Shown here piece by piece: positions 9,081 to 16,279 of a DNA stretch of 32,921 bases. The notes beneath the pieces are model-generated. The model searched no databases. It saw only the letters and a list, made by a program, of their open reading frames with translations, and was not told the DNA's origin. A program made the position numbers and the translations under genes. The first letter of the stretch is position 1; the number at the start of each line of letters is the position of its first letter. This DNA is from CAYLMM01 sp964384825 (lineage in GTDB: Bacteria; Krumholzibacteriota; Krumholzibacteriia; LZORAL124-64-63): NCBI GenBank assembly GCA_964384825.1, contig CAYLMM010000030.1, positions 1 through 32,921 on the forward strand. Reading direction: 5' to 3'.

Positions 9081-9118
9081 GGCCGGCCGCGCCCCCGGCG
9101 TCGGGAGCGCGGCCGGCC
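9081..9118 (-). terminator. Long GC-rich hairpin between the subtilase and queF
   Basis: A perfect 12-bp inverted repeat, GGCCGGCCGCGC (9081-9092) and GCGCGGCCGGCC (9107-9118), with a 14-base loop, sits just after the subtilase stop and before the queF ribosome site. There is no U-tract, so it may be a Rho-independent-like pause, an mRNA 3' stabiliser or an attenuator for queF rather than a classic terminator. Confidence 0.55.
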
Positions 9119-9123
9119 CGGGA

Positions 9124-12100
9124 TCAGCGGATCAGGGCCATCCTGCCGGCGTGCAGGAAGGGGCCCGATTCGACGCGGTAGAAGTAGACGCCCGACGGCG
9201 CCGCGCGGCCCGATTCGTCCCGGCCGCGCCACTGGACGACGTGCGTCTCGGCGGCCAGGTCCTCGTCGACCAGGGTCTTGACCAGGCGGCCGGCGAGATC
9301 GTAGATCCGCACCGTCGTGCGGCCGGCCTGCGGCAGGCTGAAGCGGATCGACGTGGCCGGGTTGAAGGGGTTCGGGAAGTTCGGATCGACGGTGAACATG
9401 GCCGGACCCGAGCCCGGCACGTCGCCGTCGCCCACGCCCACCGGGACGCAGCCGACGCCGCGCGCGCCGATCACGCCGCAGCCGCCGCTGTTGGTCTCCT
9501 GGCAGGGCGATGGGTCGAGCAGGTAGTATTCCGCGCCTTCGAGGGGGCAGAAATTCGGATCGGCCGCGATGTTGCCGCCGGTCCCGGTGGGGTCGTCCAT
9601 CCCCGAATAGGCGGCGTTGTCGTTGCCGAAGACGTCGTTGCAGCTGAACACCGCCGGTGCCGCGTCGATCGAAACGCCGTTGGCCAGATTGGAGCCGCCG
9701 GTGTTGAAGGCCATGATGTTGTTGGTGATGTCCACCGTCGAGGAAGCGACGTACAGCCCGGCGGCGCCGTTGACGCTGCTGTTGCCGGCCACCGTGTTGT
9801 GGCTGAACGATCCCGCGGACACGTTCTGCAGATGGACGCCGCCGCCGAGGAACGCGGCGTCGTTGCCGGTGAACAGCGAGTGCGTGACCGCCAGGTTCGC
9901 GACGCCGTTGAAGTCGACGCCGGCGTCGAGGTGCGATGCGTTGCCGGAGACGTCCAGGCTGTCCGCGTAGACGTCGGCGTTGTAGATCGCGAGGCCGCCG
10001 CCCTTCATGAAGGTCGCGGCGGGGGTCTTGCCGTTGCCGGTGACCGAGACCGCGGTCGCCGAGAACGATCCGCCGTCCTGGTAGACGCCGCCGCCGGCGG
10101 TCTTGGCCATGTTCCCGCCGATATCGGTCCCCTGCAGGGTCAGCGAGACGTCGCCGGTGTCGATGCCAGCGTAGACGCCGCCGCCCTGGTCGACGTCGAG
10201 ATGTCCGGTGATCGAGCAGTCCTCGAAGGTCACCGCCGCGTCCATCACGTAGACGCCGCCTCCCTGGGCCGGATAGCTCATGTTGTCGCCGTGGACGGTG
10301 TTGTCGCTGATCACGCAGCGGCGCAGCACCGGGCTGCCGCCGTAGATGTAGACGCCGGCGCCGCGGACGGCGGAGTTGCCGTGGATCGTCAGATCCTCGC
10401 AGACGGCGTCGGACTGGTGCAGCAGCAGGCCGCCGCCGCCGCCGTAATCGTGGGTGCCGCCGACGGAGTTGCCGGTGATGTCGATGCGGCGCAGGGTCGG
10501 GGCGACGCGGTTGATCACGATCCCGCCGCCGAACTTGCCGCTGATCGGGATGTCGGAGAACGACTGTCCGCCGCCGCCGGAGCAGCGGAAGCCGTCGACC
10601 ACGGTGGCCGGCCCGACGCCGGTCTGGAAGTTCATGGCCGTCTTGGCCGCGTTGGCCTGGATCAGCGTGGGGGATCCGGCCGGATCGCGGTCGCTGAAGT
10701 CGGCGTTCCATCCGCCCCCGATCCAGATCTCCTTGTCGATCACAGTCAGCGGCCCGTCGATCACGGTCGTCGCCGCCACGGCCACCGAGTCCCCGGGCGC
10801 GGCCTCGTTGATCGCGTCCAGGACGGTGGGCAGCTCGTCCGGCACCTGATGGAAGTTGTCGCCGAGCGCCTTGAGCAGGTTGACCCGCCCGGAGCCCAGC
10901 TTGCCGGCGTAGATCGGATTGGCGCCGTCGATGTCGTCGACCGCGGAAAGCAGCGCGGCCCGCACCTGGGCCCGGTTCCAGGTCGGATGGACCGACCAGA
11001 TCAGCGCCGCCGCGCCGCAGGCGATCGGCGACGAGAACGACGTCCCCTGGACGCTGGCGTAGGTGTGCTCGCCGGTGGTCTGGTTCCAGGCAGTGGTGTA
11101 GATGTCGATGCCCGGGGCGGAGAGCTCGACCCACAGCCCGTAGCTCGAGAAGTCGGTCTTGCCGTCGTCGGGGCCGGTGGCCGCGACCGCGACCACGTCG
11201 GCGTGGTCGCCGAGGAAGTCCGATTCCTGGTCGTTGTCGTTGCCGGCCGCGGTGATCACCAGCACGCCCTGGCTGGTGCAGTAGTTCGTGGCGTAATCCA
11301 GGTAATCGCTGCTGCCCCAGCTGCAGTTGACGATCTTCGCGCCGTTTCTGGCCGCGTAGACCATGGCCGAGGAGCAGAAGTCCATCCGCACCACGCCGTG
11401 GGTCTCGTTGCGGGGCAGGTAGCCGGCGCGCAGGGCCATGACCTTGCAGTCCCAGCCGGTGCCCGCGATGCCGACGCCGTTGTCGGTGATCGCCGAGACG
11501 CAGCCCGCGCAGTTGGTGCCGTGGCCGCCGAAGTCCATCGGATCGTTGTCCGGAGTCATGGTGTCGGCGTCGTCCCAGCCGCTCACGCCGGTCACGAAGT
11601 CCCAGCCGCGGAAATCGTCGACGTAGCCGTTGGAGTCGTCGTCGACGCCGGCCGTCCCGTTCCACTCGGCCCAGTTGATCCAGATGTTGCCGTCGATGTA
11701 GTCGGGGCCGGTGCCGCCCAGGTCGGGATGGCGCCAGTCGACGCCCGAATCCACGACCGCGACGACGATGCTGGTGTCGCCGTGGGTCTCGGCCCAGCCG
11801 CCGAGGGCCCGGATGTCCTTGCCGCCGGGGTTGGTGTTGCGCAGATACCACTGGTTGCCGAGATTCGGATCGTCCGGCAGGTCGTCGTTGCGGAAGATGT
11901 CCACCGGGTATGCGCGCGCGACCTCGGGCAGGGCCTCGAATTCGGCCAGCGCCGCGTCCAGGTCGGCGGCGGGGTCGATGTCCAGCGTCCAGTGCAGGCG
12001 CAGGTCGGGCTCGTCCGACTTGGCGGGTGCGGCGGCGGCGCGGTAGAGCCGGTCCATGGCCACGGCGCCGAGACGGTCGGCGGTCTTGTCCAGTCCGGGC

Positions 12101-12273
12101 AGCCCGGTCGAGACGCTCTTGCCGTCGGTTTCCACCTTGGGGAAGGTGTCCGGCGCGAGCACCAGGATGACGCGGCCGGGCACGCGGCCGACATGGTCGC
12201 CCGCGAAGGCGTTCCCGAAGAGGGCCGGAATGATCAGGGCCGCCATCAGCAGCAGGCGAGTTCCGCGGTTCAT
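9124..12273 (-). CDS. Secreted subtilisin-like (S8) serine protease with beta-helix region and FlgD-type C-terminal domain
   Basis: A 1049-residue exported protein. The signal peptide is MNRGTRLLLMAALIIPALFGNAFA, written here as a basic start followed by a hydrophobic core, with cleavage likely after AFA near residue 24. An inhibitor-like propeptide runs to about residue 130. The S8 catalytic domain follows, with Asp175 (VAVVDSGVD), His251 (GGHGTNCAG), oxyanion Asn345 (AAGND) and Ser412 (GTSFSSP). Residues from about 470 to 930 form a right-handed beta-helix with recurring GGGVY turns. The last 85 residues are a FlgD-like Ig domain (NPFNPATSIRF, then SGVYFYRVES), used as a surface or secretion tail in FCB-group bacteria. 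I chose ATG 12273 because GAGGA lies six bases upstream; an in-frame GTG at 12285 precedes it. It is probably degradative or nutritional, and its target is unknown. Confidence 0.93.
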   Translation of the reverse strand: MNRGTRLLLMAALIIPALFGNAFAGDHVGRVPGRVILVLAPDTFPKVETDGKSVSTGLPGLDKTADRLGAVAMDRLYRAAAAPAKSDEPDLRLHWTLDIDPAADLDAALAEFEALPEVARAYPVDIFRNDDLPDDPNLGNQWYLRNTNPGGKDIRALGGWAETHGDTSIVVAVVDSGVDWRHPDLGGTGPDYIDGNIWINWAEWNGTAGVDDDSNGYVDDFRGWDFVTGVSGWDDADTMTPDNDPMDFGGHGTNCAGCVSAITDNGVGIAGTGWDCKVMALRAGYLPRNETHGVVRMDFCSSAMVYAARNGAKIVNCSWGSSDYLDYATNYCTSQGVLVITAAGNDNDQESDFLGDHADVVAVAATGPDDGKTDFSSYGLWVELSAPGIDIYTTAWNQTTGEHTYASVQGTSFSSPIACGAAALIWSVHPTWNRAQVRAALLSAVDDIDGANPIYAGKLGSGRVNLLKALGDNFHQVPDELPTVLDAINEAAPGDSVAVAATTVIDGPLTVIDKEIWIGGGWNADFSDRDPAGSPTLIQANAAKTAMNFQTGVGPATVVDGFRCSGGGGQSFSDIPISGKFGGGIVINRVAPTLRRIDITGNSVGGTHDYGGGGGLLLHQSDAVCEDLTIHGNSAVRGAGVYIYGGSPVLRRCVISDNTVHGDNMSYPAQGGGVYVMDAAVTFEDCSITGHLDVDQGGGVYAGIDTGDVSLTLQGTDIGGNMAKTAGGGVYQDGGSFSATAVSVTGNGKTPAATFMKGGGLAIYNADVYADSLDVSGNASHLDAGVDFNGVANLAVTHSLFTGNDAAFLGGGVHLQNVSAGSFSHNTVAGNSSVNGAAGLYVASSTVDITNNIMAFNTGGSNLANGVSIDAAPAVFSCNDVFGNDNAAYSGMDDPTGTGGNIAADPNFCPLEGAEYYLLDPSPCQETNSGGCGVIGARGVGCVPVGVGDGDVPGSGPAMFTVDPNFPNPFNPATSIRFSLPQAGRTTVRIYDLAGRLVKTLVDEDLAAETHVVQWRGRDESGRAAPSGVYFYRVESGPFLHAGRMALIR

Positions 12274-12341
12274 AGATGTCCTCACAGACTCTGGAATTGG
12301 TTCCGGGGGCGGGACCGGAGGCGGGGGAGTTCTCCTGTCCG

Positions 12342-12371
12342 AATATATTCCAAGATTGCTGCGTCGTGCAA
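12342..12371 (-). promoter_or_regulatory. Candidate promoter for the subtilase gene
   Basis: On the minus strand TTGCAC (12371-12366) is followed by an 18-base spacer and TATATT (12347-12342), which lies inside the palindrome GAATATATTC. The distance to the ATG is about 70 bases. A second -35-like TTGACA lies at 12380-12375, too far from the -10 to be its partner. The element is in a short AT-rich patch of the divergent intergenic region. Confidence 0.45.
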
Positions 12372-12431
12372 TTTGTCAAAGGATGCTAGATTGGGTTCGG
12401 CGGTCCGGGAAGGCCGCGCTGGAGGTGTTTC

Positions 12432-13598
12432 TTGCGGATCCTGTTCATCGAACCCTACGACGGCGGTTCCCATCGTTCCTTCCGGGAAGGTCTGACCGCA
12501 CGCTCGCGGCACGGGATCGAGGCTCTGACCCTGCCGGCGCGGTTCTGGAAATGGCGGATGCGGGGGGCCGCGGCCTGGTTCGCCGACGCCGCGGCGGCCG
12601 GCGGGCGCGACTACGACCTGATCCTGGCCACCGACTACCTGAACCTCGCCGACCTGCGGGGACTGCTGCCGGCCGGGATGCGCGACCTGCCGGCGGTGCT
12701 CTACATGCACGAGAACCAGCTGACCTACCCGCTCTCGCCCGACGAGGAGTTCGATTTCCATTTCGGATTCACCAACATCATCAGCTGCCTGGCGGCCGAC
12801 CGGGTGGTCTTCAATTCCGCCTGGCACCGGGACCTGTTCCTCGACGCCCTGCCCGAATACCTGGGCCGGATGCCCGAGGCCGTGCCCCGCGACGTGCGCT
12901 CCCGGCTCGCCGGACGCTGCGAGGTGCTGCCGGTGGGGCTGGAACGCAGTCCCCATCCCGCCGAATCCTTCGCCCCCTATGCGGGAGGCGCCTGCGATCC
13001 CGGGGTGGGTCCGTCCTGGCCCCGCGACGGACGCTCCCACGTCATCCTCTGGAACCACCGCTGGGAATTCGACAAGCGCCCCGACATGTTCAGCCGGGCG
13101 CTGCTGCGGCTGGCCGAGGCCGGTTTCGATTTCCGGCTGATGCTGCTCGGGGAATCGCGGGGCAACGAGGACGCCTTCGCCGAACTGCGCGACCGGCTGG
13201 GCGACCGGATCGAGGCCTGGGGCCATCAACCCTCGCGGGCCGACTACGAGGCCTGCCTCGAACGCGCGGACATCGTGGTCAGCTGCGCCGCCCAGGAATA
13301 TTTCGGCATCTCGGTGGCCGAGGCGATCCACGCCGGAGCCTATCCGGTGCTTCCGCGCGAGCAGGTCTATCCCTCCCTCTACGGCAGCCTGTGCCGCGGG
13401 AGGCATTTCTACACGGGCGAGGACGAGCTGGTCGCCCTGCTGCGGGATCTGATCGGAGGCGACGCCTGCGGGCACGTCTGTTCGCTTTCGCTGGACTGCG
13501 ACGCCTTCTGCTGGGACCGGCTGATCGAACGCTACGATGCGCTGCTCGAGGAAGCGGCCAGGAAGGGACGGCGCCATGGCTCGGCCGCGACGGTATGA
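12432..13598 (+). CDS. Glycosyltransferase resembling tRNA-queuosine alpha-mannosyltransferase (GTDC1/QTMAN, former DUF3524)
   Basis: A 388-residue two-domain GT-B type enzyme. The N-terminal domain matches the DUF3524/QTMAN pattern: LFIEPYDGGSHRSF (residues 4-17), LPARFWKWRMRG (34-45), YMHENQLTYP (91-100) and FHFGFTNIISCLAADRVVFNS, split about 109-129. The C-terminal half has WNHRWEFDKRPD (208-219) and the sugar-nucleotide motif EYFGISVAEAI (290-300). The eukaryotic relative adds mannose from GDP-mannose to queuosine in tRNA-Asp. The bacterial function is an inference, strengthened by queG and queF within 7 kb. The start is a TTG at 12432 with GGAGG six bases upstream. The 3' end overlaps the next gene by 23 bases. 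Another glycan acceptor remains possible. Confidence 0.85.
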   Translation: MRILFIEPYDGGSHRSFREGLTARSRHGIEALTLPARFWKWRMRGAAAWFADAAAAGGRDYDLILATDYLNLADLRGLLPAGMRDLPAVLYMHENQLTYPLSPDEEFDFHFGFTNIISCLAADRVVFNSAWHRDLFLDALPEYLGRMPEAVPRDVRSRLAGRCEVLPVGLERSPHPAESFAPYAGGACDPGVGPSWPRDGRSHVILWNHRWEFDKRPDMFSRALLRLAEAGFDFRLMLLGESRGNEDAFAELRDRLGDRIEAWGHQPSRADYEACLERADIVVSCAAQEYFGISVAEAIHAGAYPVLPREQVYPSLYGSLCRGRHFYTGEDELVALLRDLIGGDACGHVCSLSLDCDAFCWDRLIERYDALLEEAARKGRRHGSAATV

Positions 13599-14394
13599 AA
13601 GCTATCTGATCGACATCGAGGGCGTGCTGGTGCGGGACAAGCGCTACGAGCCGATCCCCGGATCCCTGGAATGGTTCAACGGGCTTCACGCGGCGGGCGT
13701 CGGCCGGGTGCTGGTGAGCAACAACACCAGCCACCGGCCCGAGGAGCTGGTGGCCGATCTGGTCGAAGCCGGATTCGAGATCGTTCCGGACATGCTGGTC
13801 TCGGCCCTGGTGGTCGGCGCCGAGCTTCTGAAATCCTGGAACAAGACGACGCTGCTCTGGCTCGGGATGTCCCGCCTCGATGGATGGTGGCGAGAGCAGG
13901 GTTTCACCCTGGTCCGCGAGGGCCCCTGCGACGCGGTGGTCCTGGGCATCAATCCCGATCTGGCGGTCGCGGATCTCGACCGGGCCCTGCCGTCGCTGGT
14001 GGATCACGACGCCGAACTGGTCGCCCTGCACCGCAATCATTTCTATCTCGACATCCACGGCGAGCGGCGCTTCGGCCCCGGTTTCTACTGCGCCGGACTG
14101 GAGTCGGTGGCCCGCAATCCGGCCGTCGTGGTGGGCAAGCCGCGCGAGCGGATCTACCGCGAGGCGCTGAAAAGGGTTGGCAGTCGGGCCGAAGACGCCC
14201 TATTTATCTCGGATGACCCCGTGGCCGATCTGGTGACCGCCCACCGGCTGGGAATGGGCACCGCGTTCGTTCTCAGCGGCAAGCATCCCGACCACGGCGT
14301 CCTGGCCCGTCTCGACCAGGAGGACTGGCCCGATATCATTTGTGATCGTCCCGCCGCGCTGGATCTGCCCGATCCCGACGCACAGGGTGACTGA
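13576..14394 (+). CDS. HAD-superfamily hydrolase, NagD-like (subclass IIA), with altered catalytic motif
   Basis: A 272-residue HAD protein. Motif I reads LIDIEGVLV, so Asp13 is the nucleophile, but the usual second Asp is Glu15. Motif II is VLVSNNTS (Ser48), followed by the cap typical of the NagD group. Motif III is VVVGKPRERIY, with the conserved Lys, and motif IV is LFISDDPVADL. NagD-like proteins dephosphorylate nucleotides or sugar phosphates. The Asp-to-Glu change at the general acid/base position could lower or alter activity, so a true phosphatase is not certain. I chose the ATG at 13576 because GGAAGGGA precedes it by about 8 bases. It lies 23 bases inside the glycosyltransferase gene, so the two are probably translationally coupled. 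A link to queuosine or sugar-nucleotide metabolism is inference. Confidence 0.85.
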   Translation: MARPRRYESYLIDIEGVLVRDKRYEPIPGSLEWFNGLHAAGVGRVLVSNNTSHRPEELVADLVEAGFEIVPDMLVSALVVGAELLKSWNKTTLLWLGMSRLDGWWREQGFTLVREGPCDAVVLGINPDLAVADLDRALPSLVDHDAELVALHRNHFYLDIHGERRFGPGFYCAGLESVARNPAVVVGKPRERIYREALKRVGSRAEDALFISDDPVADLVTAHRLGMGTAFVLSGKHPDHGVLARLDQEDWPDIICDRPAALDLPDPDAQGD

Positions 14395-14406
14395 ACGGAG
14401 ATCGAT

Positions 14407-15282
14407 TTGCCGAAAGCACAGGACTCCCGGGATCGCGGATCGCCGGAGAACGGAAAGAAACTGCCCTCGGCGCGGCTGACCCAGCTTTCCCTGACCGCGT
14501 GGGAGCTGGAGCAGTCCCGCGGCGTCGATACCCGGGGCATGCAGCTGCGCACCCAGCAGGGCCTGCAGGCCGAGATGGAGCAGGACCAGGGCATCGCCCG
14601 CGAGCACCGGTCGATCATCCGGATGGTCAAGGGCTCCCAGGATGCAGTGCTGCTCATCCACGGGTCGACAGGATCCCCCGACGATCTGCGGGGGCTCGCC
14701 GACCACCTGCATCGCGAAGGCATGAGCGTCTACGTTCCCCTGCTGCCTGGCCACGGCCGCGGCGAGGGGGTCCCCGAGCACGTGAAGTGGCGCGTCTGCA
14801 TGCAGGAGGTGCTGCTGCGGTACCGCCAACTCAGCCGGGAGCACCGCCGGGTCCACGTCGTGGGCTTCAGCTTCGGCGCCGCCCTGGCGATCCTGCTGGC
14901 CCGCCGCGAGTCGATCGGTTCGCTCTGCCTGCTCTCGCCGGCGCTGCAGCCCAAGCTGCCGCTGCCGATGCGGATGCTCATCTCGCTGCGGCTGCACAAG
15001 CTGCCGCTGCTGCGCCGCCGCTTCGGCTGGGATCTCGAGGTTCTCGACGCCATGGAGAAGGCCCGCGGCGAGGTCGGCCGCCTGAAGATGCCGGTCTACG
15101 CCGCCCACTGCGCCGATGATCCCCGCATATCCTCGAATTCCCTGCGGATCCTCCAGAAGAAGATCCGCAACCGGAATTCCCGCTTCCGGCTCTATCCCGA
15201 AGGCGGGCACATGATCCTCGCGGCCCACGGCAGGGATTCCCTCGAGCAGGAAGTCCGCGGCTTCCTGAAGGGCGGAGCCTGA
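14407..15282 (+). CDS. Alpha/beta hydrolase, carboxylesterase / lysophospholipase-like
   Basis: A 291-residue cytosolic serine hydrolase. A charged N-terminal extension of about 75 residues (low complexity, Gln/Glu/Arg-rich) precedes the fold. The oxyanion region is LLIHGSTGSPDD (about 82-93), the nucleophile elbow is GFSFGA with Ser155, the acid is in CADDP (Asp237 or Asp238), and the base is His268 in EGGHMI. The layout matches Est30/monoglyceride-lipase type carboxylesterases. The start is a TTG at 14407 with a GGAG site 6 bases upstream, 12 bases after the HAD gene, so it is the third gene of that operon. A rho-independent terminator follows at 15328. The substrate is unknown. The extension is unusual and could be a regulatory or partner-binding segment. 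Confidence 0.85.
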   Translation: MPKAQDSRDRGSPENGKKLPSARLTQLSLTAWELEQSRGVDTRGMQLRTQQGLQAEMEQDQGIAREHRSIIRMVKGSQDAVLLIHGSTGSPDDLRGLADHLHREGMSVYVPLLPGHGRGEGVPEHVKWRVCMQEVLLRYRQLSREHRRVHVVGFSFGAALAILLARRESIGSLCLLSPALQPKLPLPMRMLISLRLHKLPLLRRRFGWDLEVLDAMEKARGEVGRLKMPVYAAHCADDPRISSNSLRILQKKIRNRNSRFRLYPEGGHMILAAHGRDSLEQEVRGFLKGGA

Positions 15283-15327
15283 GCCCTTTCGCCGCGCGAT
15301 CCCGAACCGCCACGTGACGGCCGGTCG

Positions 15328-15347
15328 CCGCCGCGGGGCGGTTTTTT
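15328..15347 (+). terminator. Rho-independent terminator after the glycosyltransferase-HAD-hydrolase operon
   Basis: Stem CCGCC (15328-15332) and GGCGG (15337-15341) with a GCGG loop, followed by six T (15342-15347). It lies 46 bases after the hydrolase stop. Confidence 0.75.
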
Positions 15348-15587
15348 CGTTCCTCAATGGGGTCGACGCGCCCTCGCGATCGGGGGATGCGGTTTGCAAC
15401 GTCCCGCCGGGGCTTCCGCTGCCTTCCGCCTTCCGATGATTTCGCAGAACGGTTCCTGATGTCGTGAAAACCCGCTTTGCGGGGAGATTTCCGCGGTTCG
15501 CGCGGAGCGGTTCCGGGGGCACGGGAGTTGCTGAAACGGCTGCGACGACATCCCGCACCCCGTGTGCTTGAGAGGAGAACCGCACCC
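15348..15587. other. Intergenic stretch before the HTH gene
   Basis: About 240 bases with no coding signal. It holds a short hairpin, CCCGC TTT GCGGG (15471-15483), preceded by AAAA. Read on the minus strand this becomes a stem followed by TTTT, a weak minus-strand terminator, though no minus-strand gene feeds into it. I see no convincing -35/-10 pair for the downstream HTH gene. Confidence 0.4.
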
Positions 15588-15806
15588 ATGCTCGACACCA
15601 AGGATTACGCAGGCATCTACGTCGGAACCGAAGATGCCCCCGCTCAGGTCATGACATCCCTCGAGGCGGCCGAATATCTGAAGATGCACGTCAAGACGAT
15701 CTGCCGCCTGGCCAAGGAGGGGAAGATCCCCGCCAAGAAGGTCGGCAGCGAGTGGCGGTTCCTGCGCCGCGTTCTGGACGGCTGGCTGGCTCGGGAACTC
15801 GTCTGA
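15588..15806 (+). CDS. Small helix-turn-helix DNA-binding protein (excisionase/BldC-like, HTH_17)
   Basis: A 72-residue protein. Residues about 23-68 form the excisionase-family winged HTH, with TSLEAAEYLKMHVKTICRLA, then EGKIPAKKVGSEWRF and a final helix VLDGWL. The first 22 residues (MLDTKDYAGIYVGTE...) are acidic and not conserved in appearance. Such stand-alone proteins act as excisionases, small transcription factors (BldC) or nucleoid-binding factors. No integrase or att-like repeats are nearby, so a regulatory role is more likely than excision. The ATG has an AGGAG site 10 bases upstream. It is monocistronic by layout, followed by a long imperfect hairpin. Its target is unknown. Confidence 0.8.
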   Translation: MLDTKDYAGIYVGTEDAPAQVMTSLEAAEYLKMHVKTICRLAKEGKIPAKKVGSEWRFLRRVLDGWLARELV

Positions 15807-15824
15807 ATCGAGGTCGGGACGTCT

Positions 15825-15868
15825 TGCGCGGCCGGATCCCCTCCTCCGGGATGGGAGCCGGTCGCGCA
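15825..15868 (+). terminator. Imperfect long hairpin after the HTH gene
   Basis: TGCGCG (15825-15830) and CGCGCA (15863-15868) pair. Inside them CCGG/CCGG and ATCCC/GGGAT segments extend the stem around a CTCCTCC loop, followed by TTCGTTT. It is plausibly the terminator of the HTH gene, although the T-run is interrupted. Confidence 0.5.
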
Positions 15869-16279
15869 TTCGTTTGATCCGACCCATTATGCGGTCTGTC
15901 CCGCCCCCGCGCGGCCGTCATTCCCCGGTGCCATCGCCTGAATTCCCTTTCTCGGCAAGACTTGAGTCCCTCGGTTGACATCATGCCCGCTTGGCTATCC
16001 ACGTTGGTTGACACCGGTGGAAAAGCGAAACGGTCCCCTCTGCGGACACATTCATTTAAGTTATTATGTTTGAGTTGGTTACGTGTCCGAAATTCTCGTC
16101 GTGAAGTTTCGTTTCCGGTATCCCGATTGCTGAAAGCCGGCGGGGGCGGATGGACGGGGAATGGGAGGTCCTGTTCGTTCGCGCGGGTCCGTCGGCGGGA
16201 GGGTGAGGGCGCCCTCGCTTTCCGGCCGACGGCCCACCCCGAACCGATCTCTCCCGGCTTCCCTCCCCTTATTCGAAAA
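15869..16279. other. Intergenic region with an AT-rich patch and repeated GGTTGACA
   Basis: About 410 bases without a credible gene. GGTTGACA occurs twice, at 15973-15980 and 16006-16013, 33 bases apart (about three helical turns). Each contains a perfect -35 TTGACA, but no clear -10 follows at 16-18 bases. From about 16045 to 16130 the base composition drops far below the window average, including TATTAT at 16062-16067. It could be a regulated promoter, an unrecognised structured RNA or decayed foreign DNA. Confidence 0.35.

Noticed and set aside
9063..9123. A preQ1 riboswitch before queF.
   Set aside because: The 61-base gap is taken up by a symmetric GC hairpin and does not show the C-rich loop and A-rich tail of preQ1 aptamers.
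10000..10600. Possible tandem DNA repeats from the GGGVY-coding segments.
   Set aside because: The similarity is at protein level (beta-helix turns); the DNA copies differ too much to be a recent repeat array.
9022..12495. Very long open frames antisense to the subtilase (1157 residues plus, and 1141 residues minus in another frame).
   Set aside because: They are low-complexity Arg/Gly/Ala/Asp shadows produced by GC-rich codon bias. The minus-strand S8 protease has a full catalytic triad and signal peptide.
15467..15483. Minus-strand terminator CCCGC-AAA-GCGGG-TTTT.
   Set aside because: Only a 5-bp stem, and no minus-strand gene precedes it; kept as a note in the intergenic entry.
15588..15806. 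The HTH protein as an excisionase of an integrated element.
   Set aside because: No integrase, attachment repeats or phage genes are present nearby, so a regulator is the safer call.
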